Below, piece by piece: positions 23,331 through 33,737 of a stretch of 64,000 nt of DNA (the stretch's first letter is position 1; every line of letters starts with the position of its first letter). The DNA comes from Arachis hypogaea (lineage: Eukaryota; Streptophyta; Magnoliopsida; Fabales; Fabaceae). Below the pieces are notes generated by a model, which made no database searches, had not been told where the DNA came from, and saw nothing but the letters and a program-made list of their open reading frames with translations. Location: positions 34,998,393 to 35,062,392 of the forward strand of contig NC_092054.1 in the NCBI RefSeq assembly GCF_003086295.3. The letters run 5' to 3'. Both the position numbers and the translations under genes were made by a program.

Positions 23331-24046
23331 CCAATCTTCAGACTCGAATTCCTTGAGTAACTTCTCTTCTTGAAGCATCATCCAAGCAGCATACAACGAC
23401 TTCCGACTTAACGCATCCGCCACTACATTAGCTTTCCCCGGATGGTAATTCAACTCAAAGTCGTAGTCCTTCAGTAACTCCATCCACCTCCTCTGCCGCA
23501 TATTGAGCTCTTTCTGATCAAAGAGGTATTTCAAGCTCTTGTGATCAGAGAAGATTGAAACTTAACCCCATAGAGATAATGCCTCCACACCTTCAAGGCA
23601 AACACAACCGCAGCAAGTTCCAAATCATGCGTAGGGTAGTTAACTTCATGAAGTCTCAACTGTCGTTAGGCATACGCCACCACATTACGATGCTGCATCA
23701 GCACACACCCTAGACCCTTCAGTGAAGCATCACAGTGCACTTCAAATGATTCATTTGGCTCAGGTAGCACCAACACAGGCGCAGTGGTCAACTTTTGCTT
23801 CAACGCCTGAAAGCTCTCCTCACACTCAGGAGTCCAAACAAATGGCGTATCCATGCGGGTTAACTTTGTCAACGGCAATGCTATTTGCAAAAAGCCCTTG
23901 ATAAATCTCCGGTAGTAGCCAGCTAAGCCCAGAAAACTCCTTATCTCAGTTACTGAGGTTGGTTGCCTCCATTCCATCACTACTTCCACCTTAGAAGGAT
24001 CTATAGCTATCCCCTGTTTACTCACCATGTGACCCAGAAACTTCAC
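23313..24046 (-). pseudogene. RNase H and connection domain of element B
   Basis: Connection: [20 protein letters not shown] and [14 protein letters not shown]. RNase [17 protein letters not shown] (Asp), then a stop near 23665. [18 protein letters not shown] carries the Glu. The [20 protein letters not shown] and [10 protein letters not shown] motifs (23530-23410) are in another frame. Frame changes near 23555 and 23325 show at least two small indels. Confidence 0.88.
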
Positions 24047-24430
24047 CTCACTCTTTCAGAATTCACATTTAGACAGTTTCGCATAGAGTTTCTTTTCCTT
24101 TAGTATCTGCAACACGGTCCTCAAGTGCTCTGCATGTTCTTCCTCAGTCTTGGAATAAATCAGTATGTCATCAATGAAAACAACAACAAATTTATCCAGA
24201 AACGGACGAAAAACTCTGTTCATGTAATCCATAAATACTGCAGGATCGTTTGTCAACCCAAAAAACATCACAATGTCCTCGTAATGACCATAACGAGTCC
24301 TAAAAGTGGTTTTAGGGATGTCCTCATCTCTCACTCATATCTAGTGATAATCGGATCGCAAGTCGATATTAGAGAAAACCCCATCTCCTTGTAACTGATC
24401 CAGGAGATCGTCAATCCTTGGCAGTGGGTA
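24047..24430 (-). pseudogene. Reverse transcriptase of element B, C-terminal part
   Basis: The minus strand carries the RT palm: [36 protein letters not shown], and catalytic [12 protein letters not shown] (about 24180-24150), ending at KLSKCEF. Stops near 24340 and 24056 interrupt it. S3 separates it from the N-terminal RT part at 26419-26715. Confidence 0.9.
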
Positions 24431-24435
24431 CTTAT

Positions 24436-26413
24436 TGATGACAAGTCATCTTAGCCTAGTTTCACTAGTCTTTTTCTTTTGTTTTCATTTAGTTTTATGC
24501 ACTTTCTTGCATTATAAATTAACCATTTGAATTGGAATTGCATGGTTTCCTTAAATCAATCAACCACCTTTTAATTGATACAAAATCATGAGGTTCAAGC
24601 TAACTTTAGTTGATAATTAATTGATTTATAAACCTTGTGAATTTTGTGATACTTTGATTGGTTGTTTTGATTACTTGTAGGTGAAGAAAGGAAACAAAAG
24701 GTGTGCCAACATTATGGAAGAAGGTTGCAAGAATGGGTTTGAGAAAATGGAATTCACGTTTGAGCTAACGTTTGCCTCAAACGTCAACTCAAACGTGAGT
24801 AGCAGTTGAAGAACACCCTGGGGAAAAGCCAACGTTTGTGCCAACGTTTGCCTCAAACGTTGAGGTCAAACGTTGGCTGAAGAATGAAGCTCCTGGAAAG
24901 CAACGTTTGAGCCAACATTTGCCTCAAACGTGAGGTCAAACGTTGGCTCCAAAAGAGAAGAGAAATGGCATCCCTGGAGGCAGCAACGTTTGAGCCAACG
25001 TTTGCCTCAAACGTGAGGTCAAACGTTGGCTCCAAAAAGAAGAGAGTTGGAGCTCCTGGGCACAGCAACGTTTGAGCCAACGTTTGCCTCAAACGTGAGG
25101 TCAAACGTTGGCGCCAAACAGCATGAAGGGGCACACTTCCAACAAGAATAACTTGAGTTGTAGATGTCCAATTGAGGTGATTCCAAGTGGGTTAGAAAGC
25201 TGACATTCAGAGCTTTCCAACCATATATAATAGTCTCTATTGGGCACAAAATTTGCAACGCGAAAAGAGGACAAGGTAGCCCCCAAGAAGCATACAAAAA
25301 GGGAGGTCCACGTTTGAGCTCACGTTTGACCTCAAACGTTGAGCCAAACGTGGAAGACAACACACAGCCTAGCTGCATAATGCCTCACTCAAGTAATGTT
25401 TGAGTCAACGTTTGCCTCAAACGTTGGCTCAAACGTGAATGGTTCATGGCCTGGTTCACTAATGGATTTCATCCCAACACCAAGAGCAATCAACAGAGGC
25501 TACTAGCAACCCAATTCCATCAAGGCTAAAGGCCCAATTCAAGGCTTAATGATCATTTGAAGAAAGTGTATAAATAGCTTAGGATTTGAAGTTTTAGGGA
25601 GTTTTTTTGTTTAGAGTTTTCTTTAAGAGTTTTCATAGTATTCACAGTAGAGAACCTTTGGGTTTTGAGCTATTTGGGGATTTAGAGTCTGGGGTGTTGA
25701 AGAATTGAGGAAATTCTGTCTCAATCTCACCTTGAGATCTCTTTTTGTTTCTTTCACTGCATCATTGGAGAATTGAGATTTGAATCCAAGTTTTCTTCTG
25801 TTTTGATTTTTAATCTTTTGCAATTGAATTCTAAATTTGGATCTAAGAAGGCAGTGAGATCTAGACTTGGTTATCTAGTCTCTTGAGTCCTGAGATCTAC
25901 ATCTTTCAATTTCAATTTCCTTGTTACATTGCTACACCAAGTTTATTTTCATTTGCATTTAAGATCCGGTTCAATTAGATCCATCTTCTACGTTTCTATT
26001 TGTTGAGATTTACTGCTCTTTTGTTTAATTTTTGCAATCCCACATCCCTGATCCATTTACAATTCAAGCCATTTACATTTCTTGCATTCTAAGATTCTGC
26101 AATTTACATTTCTTGCGTTCTAAGCTTCTGCCATTTATTTTCTTGTTCTTTAATATTCAGCACTTTTATTTTCTGTTCTCTTTAATTTCCTGCAATTTAC
26201 TCCTCTCCCTTTACTTTTCATGCAATTTAATTTCTGTTAATCACAAATCAATCAATCAACTCTTGATCTGCTTGACTAAATCAACCACTAAACTAAAATT
26301 GCTCAATCCTTCAATCCCTGTGGGATCGACCTCACTCACGTGAGTTATTATTACTTGATGCGACCCGGTGCACTTGCCGGTGAGTTTTGTGTCGGATCGT
26401 TTTCCGCACATCA
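24436..26413 (+). mobile_element. Solo LTR S3 inserted in element B RT
   Basis: This 1978 bp sequence runs from TGATGACAAG to CCGCACATCA. It is flanked by perfect 5 bp duplications CTTAT (24431-24435 and 26414-26418). There is no internal coding sequence. Its 3' end (26320-26380) resembles the ends of E3 LTRs, with GGGATCGACC and GTGCACTTGC, so it is from a related Athila/Tat family. The insertion plus duplication is 1983 bp, a multiple of three. Confidence 0.9.
24757..25435. repeat. CAAACGTT/AACGTTTG array in S3
   Basis: Five to six imperfect units occur, built of CAACGTTTGAGCCAACGTTTG, CCTCAAACGTGAGG and TCAAACGTTGGC pieces, separated by 20-60 bp of other sequence. Each unit can fold on itself. 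Open frames here are products of the repeats. Confidence 0.85.
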
Positions 26414-26418
26414 CTTAT

Positions 26419-26715
26419 TCTTTATTGTGACCTTGTTCAGTTGCCTATAATCCACACAAAGTCGCATACTCCCATCTTTTTTTTCTTTACCAGTAACACT
26501 GGTGCACCCAACGGAGAAACACTTGGTCGGATAAAGTTCTTACCCAACAGATCCTCTAGCTGAGACTTTAGCTCGGCCATTTTCAGCGGTGACATCCTAT
26601 AAGGAACACTTGAGATTGGTCCAGCCCCAGGCAACAACTCGATAGTAAACTCAACCTCTCGATTAGGTGAAAATTCATCAATATCATCAGAAAACACCTC
26701 CGAAAACTCACACAT
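26419..26715 (-). pseudogene. Reverse transcriptase of element B, N-terminal part
   Basis: The minus strand has the lead-in to [62 protein letters not shown] and LVKKK. A run of eight A (plus-strand T at 26477-26484; six expected) shifts the frame, after which the standard [10 protein letters not shown] motif is readable in the next frame up to the S3 insertion. Confidence 0.88.
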
Positions 26716-26718
26716 AAC

Positions 26719-28278
26719 CAGAATTTATTCCAATCTTTGATCATCACCCGAAACACCCGCAGTTAACAACAAGATACCCTGACATTCGGCCCCAGAACAA
26801 TTCACCATCATAGAGTTCAAGTAATAACTATTCAACACAACCAGCCTTTTTGTATCTTCCAGCATAAAGTACACCGACTTTGCATAACAGTCGAGCAAAA
26901 CATGGTTCTTAGATAACCAGTCCAAACCCAATATAAGATCAAGACCGGTCATCGGCAAACAGATTTAGTCATGGACAAAATCAAGTTACTGGACCCTAAA
27001 TGAAACATGCGGGCATCCTAGCCTAGTTATCATGGCTTCATGGGTGGCATTATACACCTTTAGGTCATAACCTAAGACTACAATCTTCAATCCTAACTCA
27101 CTAGCTTTTTCGAATGCAATGAATGAATGTATTGCTCCCGAATCAAATAAAGCATTTAAAATTTGACCAGCAATTTCACAGTTACCTCGAATAAGTGTCT
27201 TGGATCCCTCGGCACCAACAGCCGAGGTGGTGAACACCCAGCCAGATTGCTGTGTTTTCCCTGCACCTTGCTTCTGCTTCTCCGGATAGTTTGCGGCTTT
27301 ATGCCCCGCTTTGCCACAAGAATAGCACAAGCCCCATCCGGCCTTGCACGGGGCTCCCAGATGGTGACTTCCGCACCTAGCACAAGCTTGCTCATTCTGA
27401 GGCTGCTTCCGAAACCTTTTCCCTTGGGAGTTGTTGTTGTTGGGCCTCCTGAAAGAGGCTCCCCGCTTGAAAGGCGGACCTCTAGGAGCAAGGCTCTTCC
27501 CTCGATTCTGTGAGAATGGTCCCCTATGGCTTCCTCTCTCAGCAGCTGCCTTTTTCACACATTTTTTAGCAACTCTGCTCTTGTTTACCAACTCTGAGAA
27601 AGTTCTGATCTCCATTGGCCCCACTGAGCTAAAGATGTCGCTGCGGAGTCCTTTTTCATACTTAATGCACTTCCATTCCTCAAAGTCTCCCGGAGCTCCC
27701 TGACACATATGGGAAAACCTGAATAGCTCCTCAAACTTGTCAGTATACTCAGATATGGACATAGCACCCTACTTCAGCTGCAGTAACTCGAGTTCCTCGG
27801 CCGTCCTTGCAGAATTCGGAAAGTACTTTTTATAGAACTCCTCCTGGAAGGCATCCCAGGTGATAGGGTCATCACCCTGCTGCAGAAGACGTCGGACTCC
27901 TTGCCACCAATGTGATGCTTCCCCAGTGAGCAGATAGGTAGCAAATTTAACACACTGCCCTTCAGGTACCATCTGCGCTTGCAATGCTCGATCCATAGCT
28001 TGAAACCAGGTATCAGCTTCAGTCGGGCTAGTGGTCCCCTTGAACTTAGGTGGATTAACCTTCAGGAAGGTTGCCAGTGTCATCGGGCCCTGAGCTCCAC
28101 TTCCGTCATTGCCATGGTTGTTCATCTATTGTCCAAGAGCCGCAGTAGTGGCCTGCATAACAGTAGCCATATTCTCCAACACCGCCATAAAATCTACCGT
28201 GTTATTTGGGTTGGCTCTCGGTCCTTGAGTACTAGTACGACCTCTCCCACGACCTCGACCGCGTCCACGAGGCGCCAT
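26719..28278 (-). pseudogene. Gag and protease of element B
   Basis: The ATG at 28278 begins an R/G-rich N-terminus (MAPRGRGRGRGRGRTSTQGP). The gag core spans 28125-27600 (GEASHWWQGVRRLLQQ, FQEEFYKKYFPNSAR, FEELFRFSHMCQGAPG). Two cysteine motifs follow: CARCGSHHLGAPC and CYSCGKAGHKAANY, the last Cys of the second being Tyr. The protease active site is ALFDSGAIHSFI (about 27148), with GLDLILGLDWLSKNH after it (about 26945). Stops occur near 28126, 27769, 26985, 26965 and 26720; all lie in one frame, so no frameshift is needed until RT. Confidence 0.9.
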
Positions 28279-28480
28279 CTGGTTCCTATACACACCAAAC
28301 AATCGATATCAAGTTGATCAGTCTCAATATCGAAAGTCTAGTGCTTCAAAGTCCCAAATGCATGCTCATGAACGTTTATGCCAGGTATATCAGTTAGATA
28401 TTCTAATAGCACATAACATACACACAGAGAATGCACAGAAGCATAGTCAGTCCGTCCCTCAGGCTCTATAGGAACAAACT

Positions 28481-28492
28481 GCTCTGATACCA
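28481..28492 (-). promoter_or_regulatory. Primer-binding site of element B (initiator tRNA-Met)
   Basis: On the minus strand TGGTATCAGAGC lies three bases inside the right-hand LTR. It is the standard plant initiator-Met site used by chromoviruses, and it shows the right LTR is the 5' LTR. Confidence 0.92.
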
Positions 28493-28495
28493 TAA

Positions 28496-31400
28496 TGTAA
28501 CACCCTACCACATAGAGTCTTATGCTTAAGTAATAAGATAGAGGTGGCGAGGTATTACGACCTCTAAAAATAAAATTTAATACATATAGTATTGTGAAGA
28601 ATGATTATAACTAGGAGCCTTTGAAGAAAAGGGGATAAAACAAAACCGTTTAAATAGAAAAGCGCAACACTTCGATCGATAACGAATCGAAACAGATAAA
28701 GAGATAACTAAAGCGAAACCAAAACAAGAGAGTGCCAAAATTACGAATATCAAAACTCAAGATCCGGTTGCGAAGATAATCGATCTGAGCATAAGAGTAT
28801 ACATATGTATCTGTAAACATAAAGTAGGAAACCTAAGGGAAACCCCAAGGACAGGCTAACAAAACCTGTTCTCCAAAACCACCTCTAAGAGGAGTCAAAA
28901 CAGTATATTTATATACAATATTTAGTGGAGATAGTAACTATCTATAATAAAACCAAAATAAAGTCCCAAGAAACAAGATCTTTGCTTATCCAGAAGTCTC
29001 CAGCATGCCTCAGCGAGAAGCCTCACGTCCTGAATCTGAAAACTACAAAATCTGTATGGGTGAGAACCGGAGGTTCTCAGTATGGTAACAGTGCTCACAT
29101 ATCGAACATGTAATGTCCTCGGAAAGCCGAAGGCAATCATAGAACTTCCAACAGATAATTCAAAGCTTATAAACAGACTAAACTATAAGTGGCAACTGAC
29201 TAAGGATCTTCAGTCTAACTAATACTTCCCTTTCCGATTCTTGCAGACCCCCCAATCGCCAGCAGTAATATAATATGGCAAACATAATTATATCAGACAA
29301 GAAGATATACAAGTAGGAAGCAGATATAACATTTAGACAATTAGCAGGTAATATGCAGTCAATTAGGCAATTCCAAACAATTCACATAGTATGCATATGA
29401 TGAATGCCTGTCCTAATGGATGAAGATATCATCTGTCAGTTATATAGCCAACCCGACAAGTCTTGGTAGCTAACCATTGGACTGTCCCTCTGTCGTGCAT
29501 CCTCAACTCGAGTTATACTCAATCATAAATCATAATTCATATCCAACACCCTCACTGGTGCATATACACGGAGGCGAGCTCATCCGGAACTTTCACAGTG
29601 TCCGGCCACACTTAGGACATAGGGTCAGTAGAGTATCGAGTCTCCACCTGGAGCACAAGGTGGCTAGCCATTGCTTTCTCCCAGGGAAACTCGTATCTCA
29701 GATAGTGGAAGTACAACATTCACATTTTATTCAATAAGCATATATCCAATCATATTTAGCCATAATTCAATAATGGCTCAGCCATAATACGGCAATAATT
29801 CATCCATCCAGCTCATAATTCAATCCATAACCAGCCAATTCATTAACAATTACAGCCATTCGACTCATGGCATATAAGGCACTTCCACCACCATCCTCCG
29901 TATCTCATACAATTCTCTTTGATCATCATTGTTCATTAATTCTCCCCTTTCTTCATCCATAAGTTACCACATTTACTAGCCCTTCTCATTGCTAGGCATA
30001 TCATCAAGTTTTAAGACATAAGGGATGAGATCGGAGGCTTAAAAGAATGAAATTTGGCTTTGAAATCTCAAAAATCAACTTTGGGGTGAAAATAGGGTCA
30101 TGCGTGCGTGTCGCCCATCCGCACGCGTGGAACACAGCAAAACACAGTGACGCGTACGCGTCCCTTCATGCACACGCGTGCATGGGATAAAAGCCCAGTG
30201 ACGCCAACGCGTCAGCCACGCGTACGCGTGGGTGCGTTTTGTGTCCCAGGCACAAAACCAGCACAACTCAGGCACAACTCTCTGGAATTTGGCTGGGCCA
30301 ATCGAATTCACTCTTCGACGCGTACGCGTGGGTAGTGAATATTTGAAAACGATGCGTGCGCGTCGGCGACGCCTACGCGTGGGAATACTTTTTGCCAAAA
30401 ATTTTTCTAAGTTAAAAAGCTGCAGAATTCACAATTTCAAACCCAAATCTTCCGACGGACATAACTCCTCTATTTTAAATCATTTTTCACCTGTTCTTCG
30501 AATGGCATAAACATCCTGTATCCAATTTCATTTCTAAATAAATTTTGCACAAATCGGGGATCAGGAGTCCATGTTATGCTCCGTCAAAGTATGCCCAAAA
30601 ACTACATTTTCTTACAAAACCACAAAGTGCCGTTTTCAAACAAACCAATTCCAACCCTTTTTGGAATCAACAAAAACATACCAAAAACCACTTCAAGCCT
30701 CCTCAACTCAAATGTTAACATCTTTTATCAAAATTATAGACCATCAACCCACCATGTTAACCAATTTCATCAAATAATCCAATTTCAAACACAATATCAT
30801 GCCATATGTATTTTCCTCATTCCAATTTCCAACACACCATTTCCAATCAACCATCAATACATACAATCCTTACCATTCTCACTCTCAACATGGTTTCACC
30901 CATAATTCAACCTCAATCAATCATTAATCATTAATCATATATCAAAACATGCATATCTCTCATGCATCACACCATCACATCATCAATATTCATAATCACA
31001 TATATGACTACACAATTGATTTCAACCATTCAACAACATCAACCATTCAAATCCTATCTTAGGGCCTCCAGCCTAAGTTTTCACACCACATTACATTTTA
31101 GATATAGGAAACCGAGACCATACCTTAGTTGCTTTTCCATTTAACCCAAAACACCTCCAAATCACTTTTTCACAAGCTCACCAAGCTTCAACACCTCCAA
31201 GAACAGATTTTTAGCACATCAAAGCCATTTTCCAAGCTTTCCAAAACCTCAATCATGATTCAATATTTACATACACACTACCTAAGCCACAAATATCACA
31301 TTCAAACACAACTCAATACCCAACATGATAAACCAACAAGGTTCACTAGGGTTGAGAATCTTACCACACTCAAGGGTCAAGGAGACAAGGTTACTCTTCT

Positions 31401-31932
31401 CCTTCAAGCAAGTTGGGTCTTATAATATGAAAGAGCCCAAAATCTCAACATTTTCCCCATTAAATTCGAATTTAAGGGATGAGAAACTGAACCAAAATCG
31501 TGGCTTACCTCAAGAACAAAGTAGTAGTTTTTGTAGAGCTCGTTGCAGTGAACGCGTGGCTGCAAACAGTGCGGCAATCAAAGCTCCGAATCAAAAGTTA
31601 TGGTGGTTTGAAGATCAAACAAGGGTAGAACTTTGGAGAAGTGTTCTTCCCCCTTTCATTCTCATTTCAACGTGTTTTTGAGGGTTTAGAGGAGAGAGAG
31701 TGCTATTTTTTAGGCTTTTAAGTTTAGCTTGGTTGGGCCAAGGGCCCAATATGGGTCCAGTTGGCCCGGTTTGGCCCGTTCGGTCCAATCTTGGGCCGAT
31801 TTTTACAAATTTGGTATCGAAATTCTCGTCTCAATCTCCTCTATCATATTAAGCCATAAAATCACATTTTTAGCTTTCTAGAATAAATTTTTATTTATGG
31901 ACTAATTAGTCGTTAATTAACTGGGTTTTACA
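28496..31932 (-). repeat. 5' LTR of element B
   Basis: 3437 bp, TGTAACACC to TTTTACA on the plus strand. It contains the ACGCGT block at 30095-30385 and AGGCACAACTCTCTGG at 30270-30285. It retains 59 bp around 30892-30950 lost from the other LTR. The transcription start would be read leftwards from within it. Confidence 0.92.
30095..30385. repeat. ACGCGT palindrome block in element B right LTR
   Basis: Copy of the block at 7405-7700, with GTGACGCGTACGCGTC, CCACGCGTACGCGTGG and TTCGACGCGTACGCGTGG. It is 17 bp shorter than the left copy at about 30320, within the palindromes. Confidence 0.8.
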
Positions 31933-33129
31933 GTTTTTTTTTCTTGAAAAATGGGACATTGATTATTATATTCTATTCTGAACTTATTGCTCTTATAAAA
32001 AGCTGAGTACTTTTCTTTCTTTTTTCTTTTATTAAAAAATGTGTTAAGATCCAAATATCAGGTGTTCTTCAGAATAATACAATTATATGAGTAGTGACGC
32101 TAAATTAAAATACTTAAAATAATGAGACTTTTTGAATAAAAAATTTTCATTTTGTGTTTGGGATCATCTAACAAGTTAAAATCATGACAAGCTCTGAATA
32201 TTAAGAAAACAATAATTGAATACAATTTTTGTTTAGAGACATGTAATTTATGAATTTGATAGAGATATATAAATCATTACTTTTATTTTATCTTTTTGTA
32301 CAAGTAGTACTTGATATAGATCTTTTTTCCCTTCACAAAATTGAGAAAGTATAAATAAGGTTTAGTCAAAGAGAGTAGGTCAGTTAAGGAGAGTAGGTGA
32401 GTCAATGGGAGTGGGTAATATACATTTCTAAAATAATTATCTCTTGATTATATTGTTGAATCTTAATATTCAAGCAAATAACTACTCTATTTTATACCAA
32501 ATATTGTCATCAATAGATACTAAGTTGCTACATAAAAATTGACTTCATTTATTGTTATTTTCAAATTTGTTTATTTTTTGCCGTAGTAGAGTATTGGACT
32601 TCACTTTTTTTATTTAGTTGGTGATTTTGTACTTTGAATCTATTTGTAGCCTTTTTTTTTTAAATAATTCAATACATTGTTAAGTTAGAACTGAACCTCT
32701 TACTTATTCAGTGAAACAACTTTTGAGCCAAAAGTTTGTTCTTATTTCTCCTTATTTTTGAGAATTCTTTGATGGATTTACACTTTGATTTCGTTGCATG
32801 TTTAATGAGGTTCAATAACCAATATATTTGGTTTGCCACAAAACATTTAATTTTATTTTGTAATTTCATAGATTCTAATGACTCTTTTGATTTCGAAGTG
32901 TTTCTTTGTTCATTCATTACTTGCAGATGTTGGTTTGATTTTATGAATTTTGGAGGGATGGAGGTAAGATGCTGTAAGTACATTATAAAGATATGGCAGG
33001 TGAGGAGGTATCAAACAATTTCAGGTTCATGAAGAAATAATGGGATGGTTTAGCACCAAGCATGTTGAACTATTAAACTGATTTGTTTTAATGAAAAAAT
33101 TGTAACACTAGAGACAAATTATGTAGTTG
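31933..33129. other. Unassigned AT-rich flank of element B
   Basis: No supported gene. A 98-codon frame (32736-33032) has no recognisable domain and AT-driven composition. Confidence 0.55.
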
Positions 33130-33737
33130 TGGAATTTCGCCAGCCTCTATAGATGTCCAATGTATGGTAAAGAGCCAGAGAATGTATGCCGTCTTTTCTT
33201 TAGTTGTGACGTAGCATCGAGTTTTTGGGGCGATGTACTATATAATATGGGTCTGCATTGAAGATTAGCTAAGGAATGCTTTAAGTCATGGATTGCGGCA
33301 CCAATTCCAGCAAGATATAAGTAGCAGTAGGTGTCTAACTTCTTTGAAATCACATGGTGTATTTGAAAGCATAGAAACTGCAAAATGTTTCAAAGCAAAA
33401 ATCTAAATACACAAGTTTTGAAATGGGAGATAAAGTATTGGAGGCAAGCTTGGGTGTCGAATAAAGAAGAGCACATGAGAGGAGAATTTAAAATTCAATG
33501 ATATAATGACTTGAGGAGTAGATGAAATAGGTACATATGCTTTGTCTTCCTCTGGTCTTGATTATTATTATAGGATGGTTTTATCTTCTTTGCTTGATTT
33601 AGAATAGTAGTTTCTTTAAGTTGTTGGTCTAGTTAGCAAGATAGTAGTGAGCTCATGTTTTGCTTTAAGCCTTTGTAACTACTACAGACCTCATGTCTCT
33701 GATGGATTTAGTGGGTGATTTCTTATTTAAAAAAAAG
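33130..33737 (+). pseudogene. LINE 3'-end fragment (RT zinc-binding domain)
   Basis: The plus-strand translation from about 33136 reads FASLYRCPMYGKEPENVCRL, then FFSCDVASSFWGDVLYNMGL. This is the zinc-binding region near the end of plant LINE reverse transcriptases. Two ligand positions look mutated (CxxY for CxxC, R for H). A stop follows, then SWIAAPIPARYK, and later WKHRNCK and KWEIKYWRQAW in other frames. About 200 bp of 3' sequence runs to a short A-run (33729-33736) like a LINE tail. Only the last few hundred bases of the element are present. Confidence 0.68.

Larger units (their letters stand above)
5811..31932 (-). mobile_element. Element B: Tekay/Del-type chromovirus (Ty3/gypsy), with nested E1 and S3
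   Basis: LTRs lie at 5811-9197 and 28496-31932, both TGTAACACC...TTTTACA on the plus strand. An initiator-Met primer site (28481-28492) and minus-strand gag-PR-RT-RH-INT order fix the orientation. The integrase ends in a chromodomain-like tail. Flanks GTTTC (5806-5810) and GTTTT (31933-31937) match at 4 of 5 bases as a decayed target duplication. Without E1 (12.6 kb) and S3 (2 kb) the element is about 11.5 kb. Sampled stretches of the two LTRs differ at roughly 1 base in 17, so it is older than E3. Confidence 0.93.

Noticed and set aside
24757..25435. CRISPR-like regularly spaced repeats in S3
   Set aside because: Units are imperfect, self-complementary and irregularly spaced, lie inside an LTR with target duplications, and the genome is a plant's.
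6789..29737. An 86-codon frame found twice (6789-7049 and 29477-29737), which looks conserved
   Set aside because: Both lie at the same place in the two LTRs of element B and antisense to it; conservation follows from LTR duplication.
32736..33032. 98-codon frame with an acceptor-like TTGCAG nearby
   Set aside because: AT-driven composition, no recognisable domain, no matching exon; could not support a host gene.
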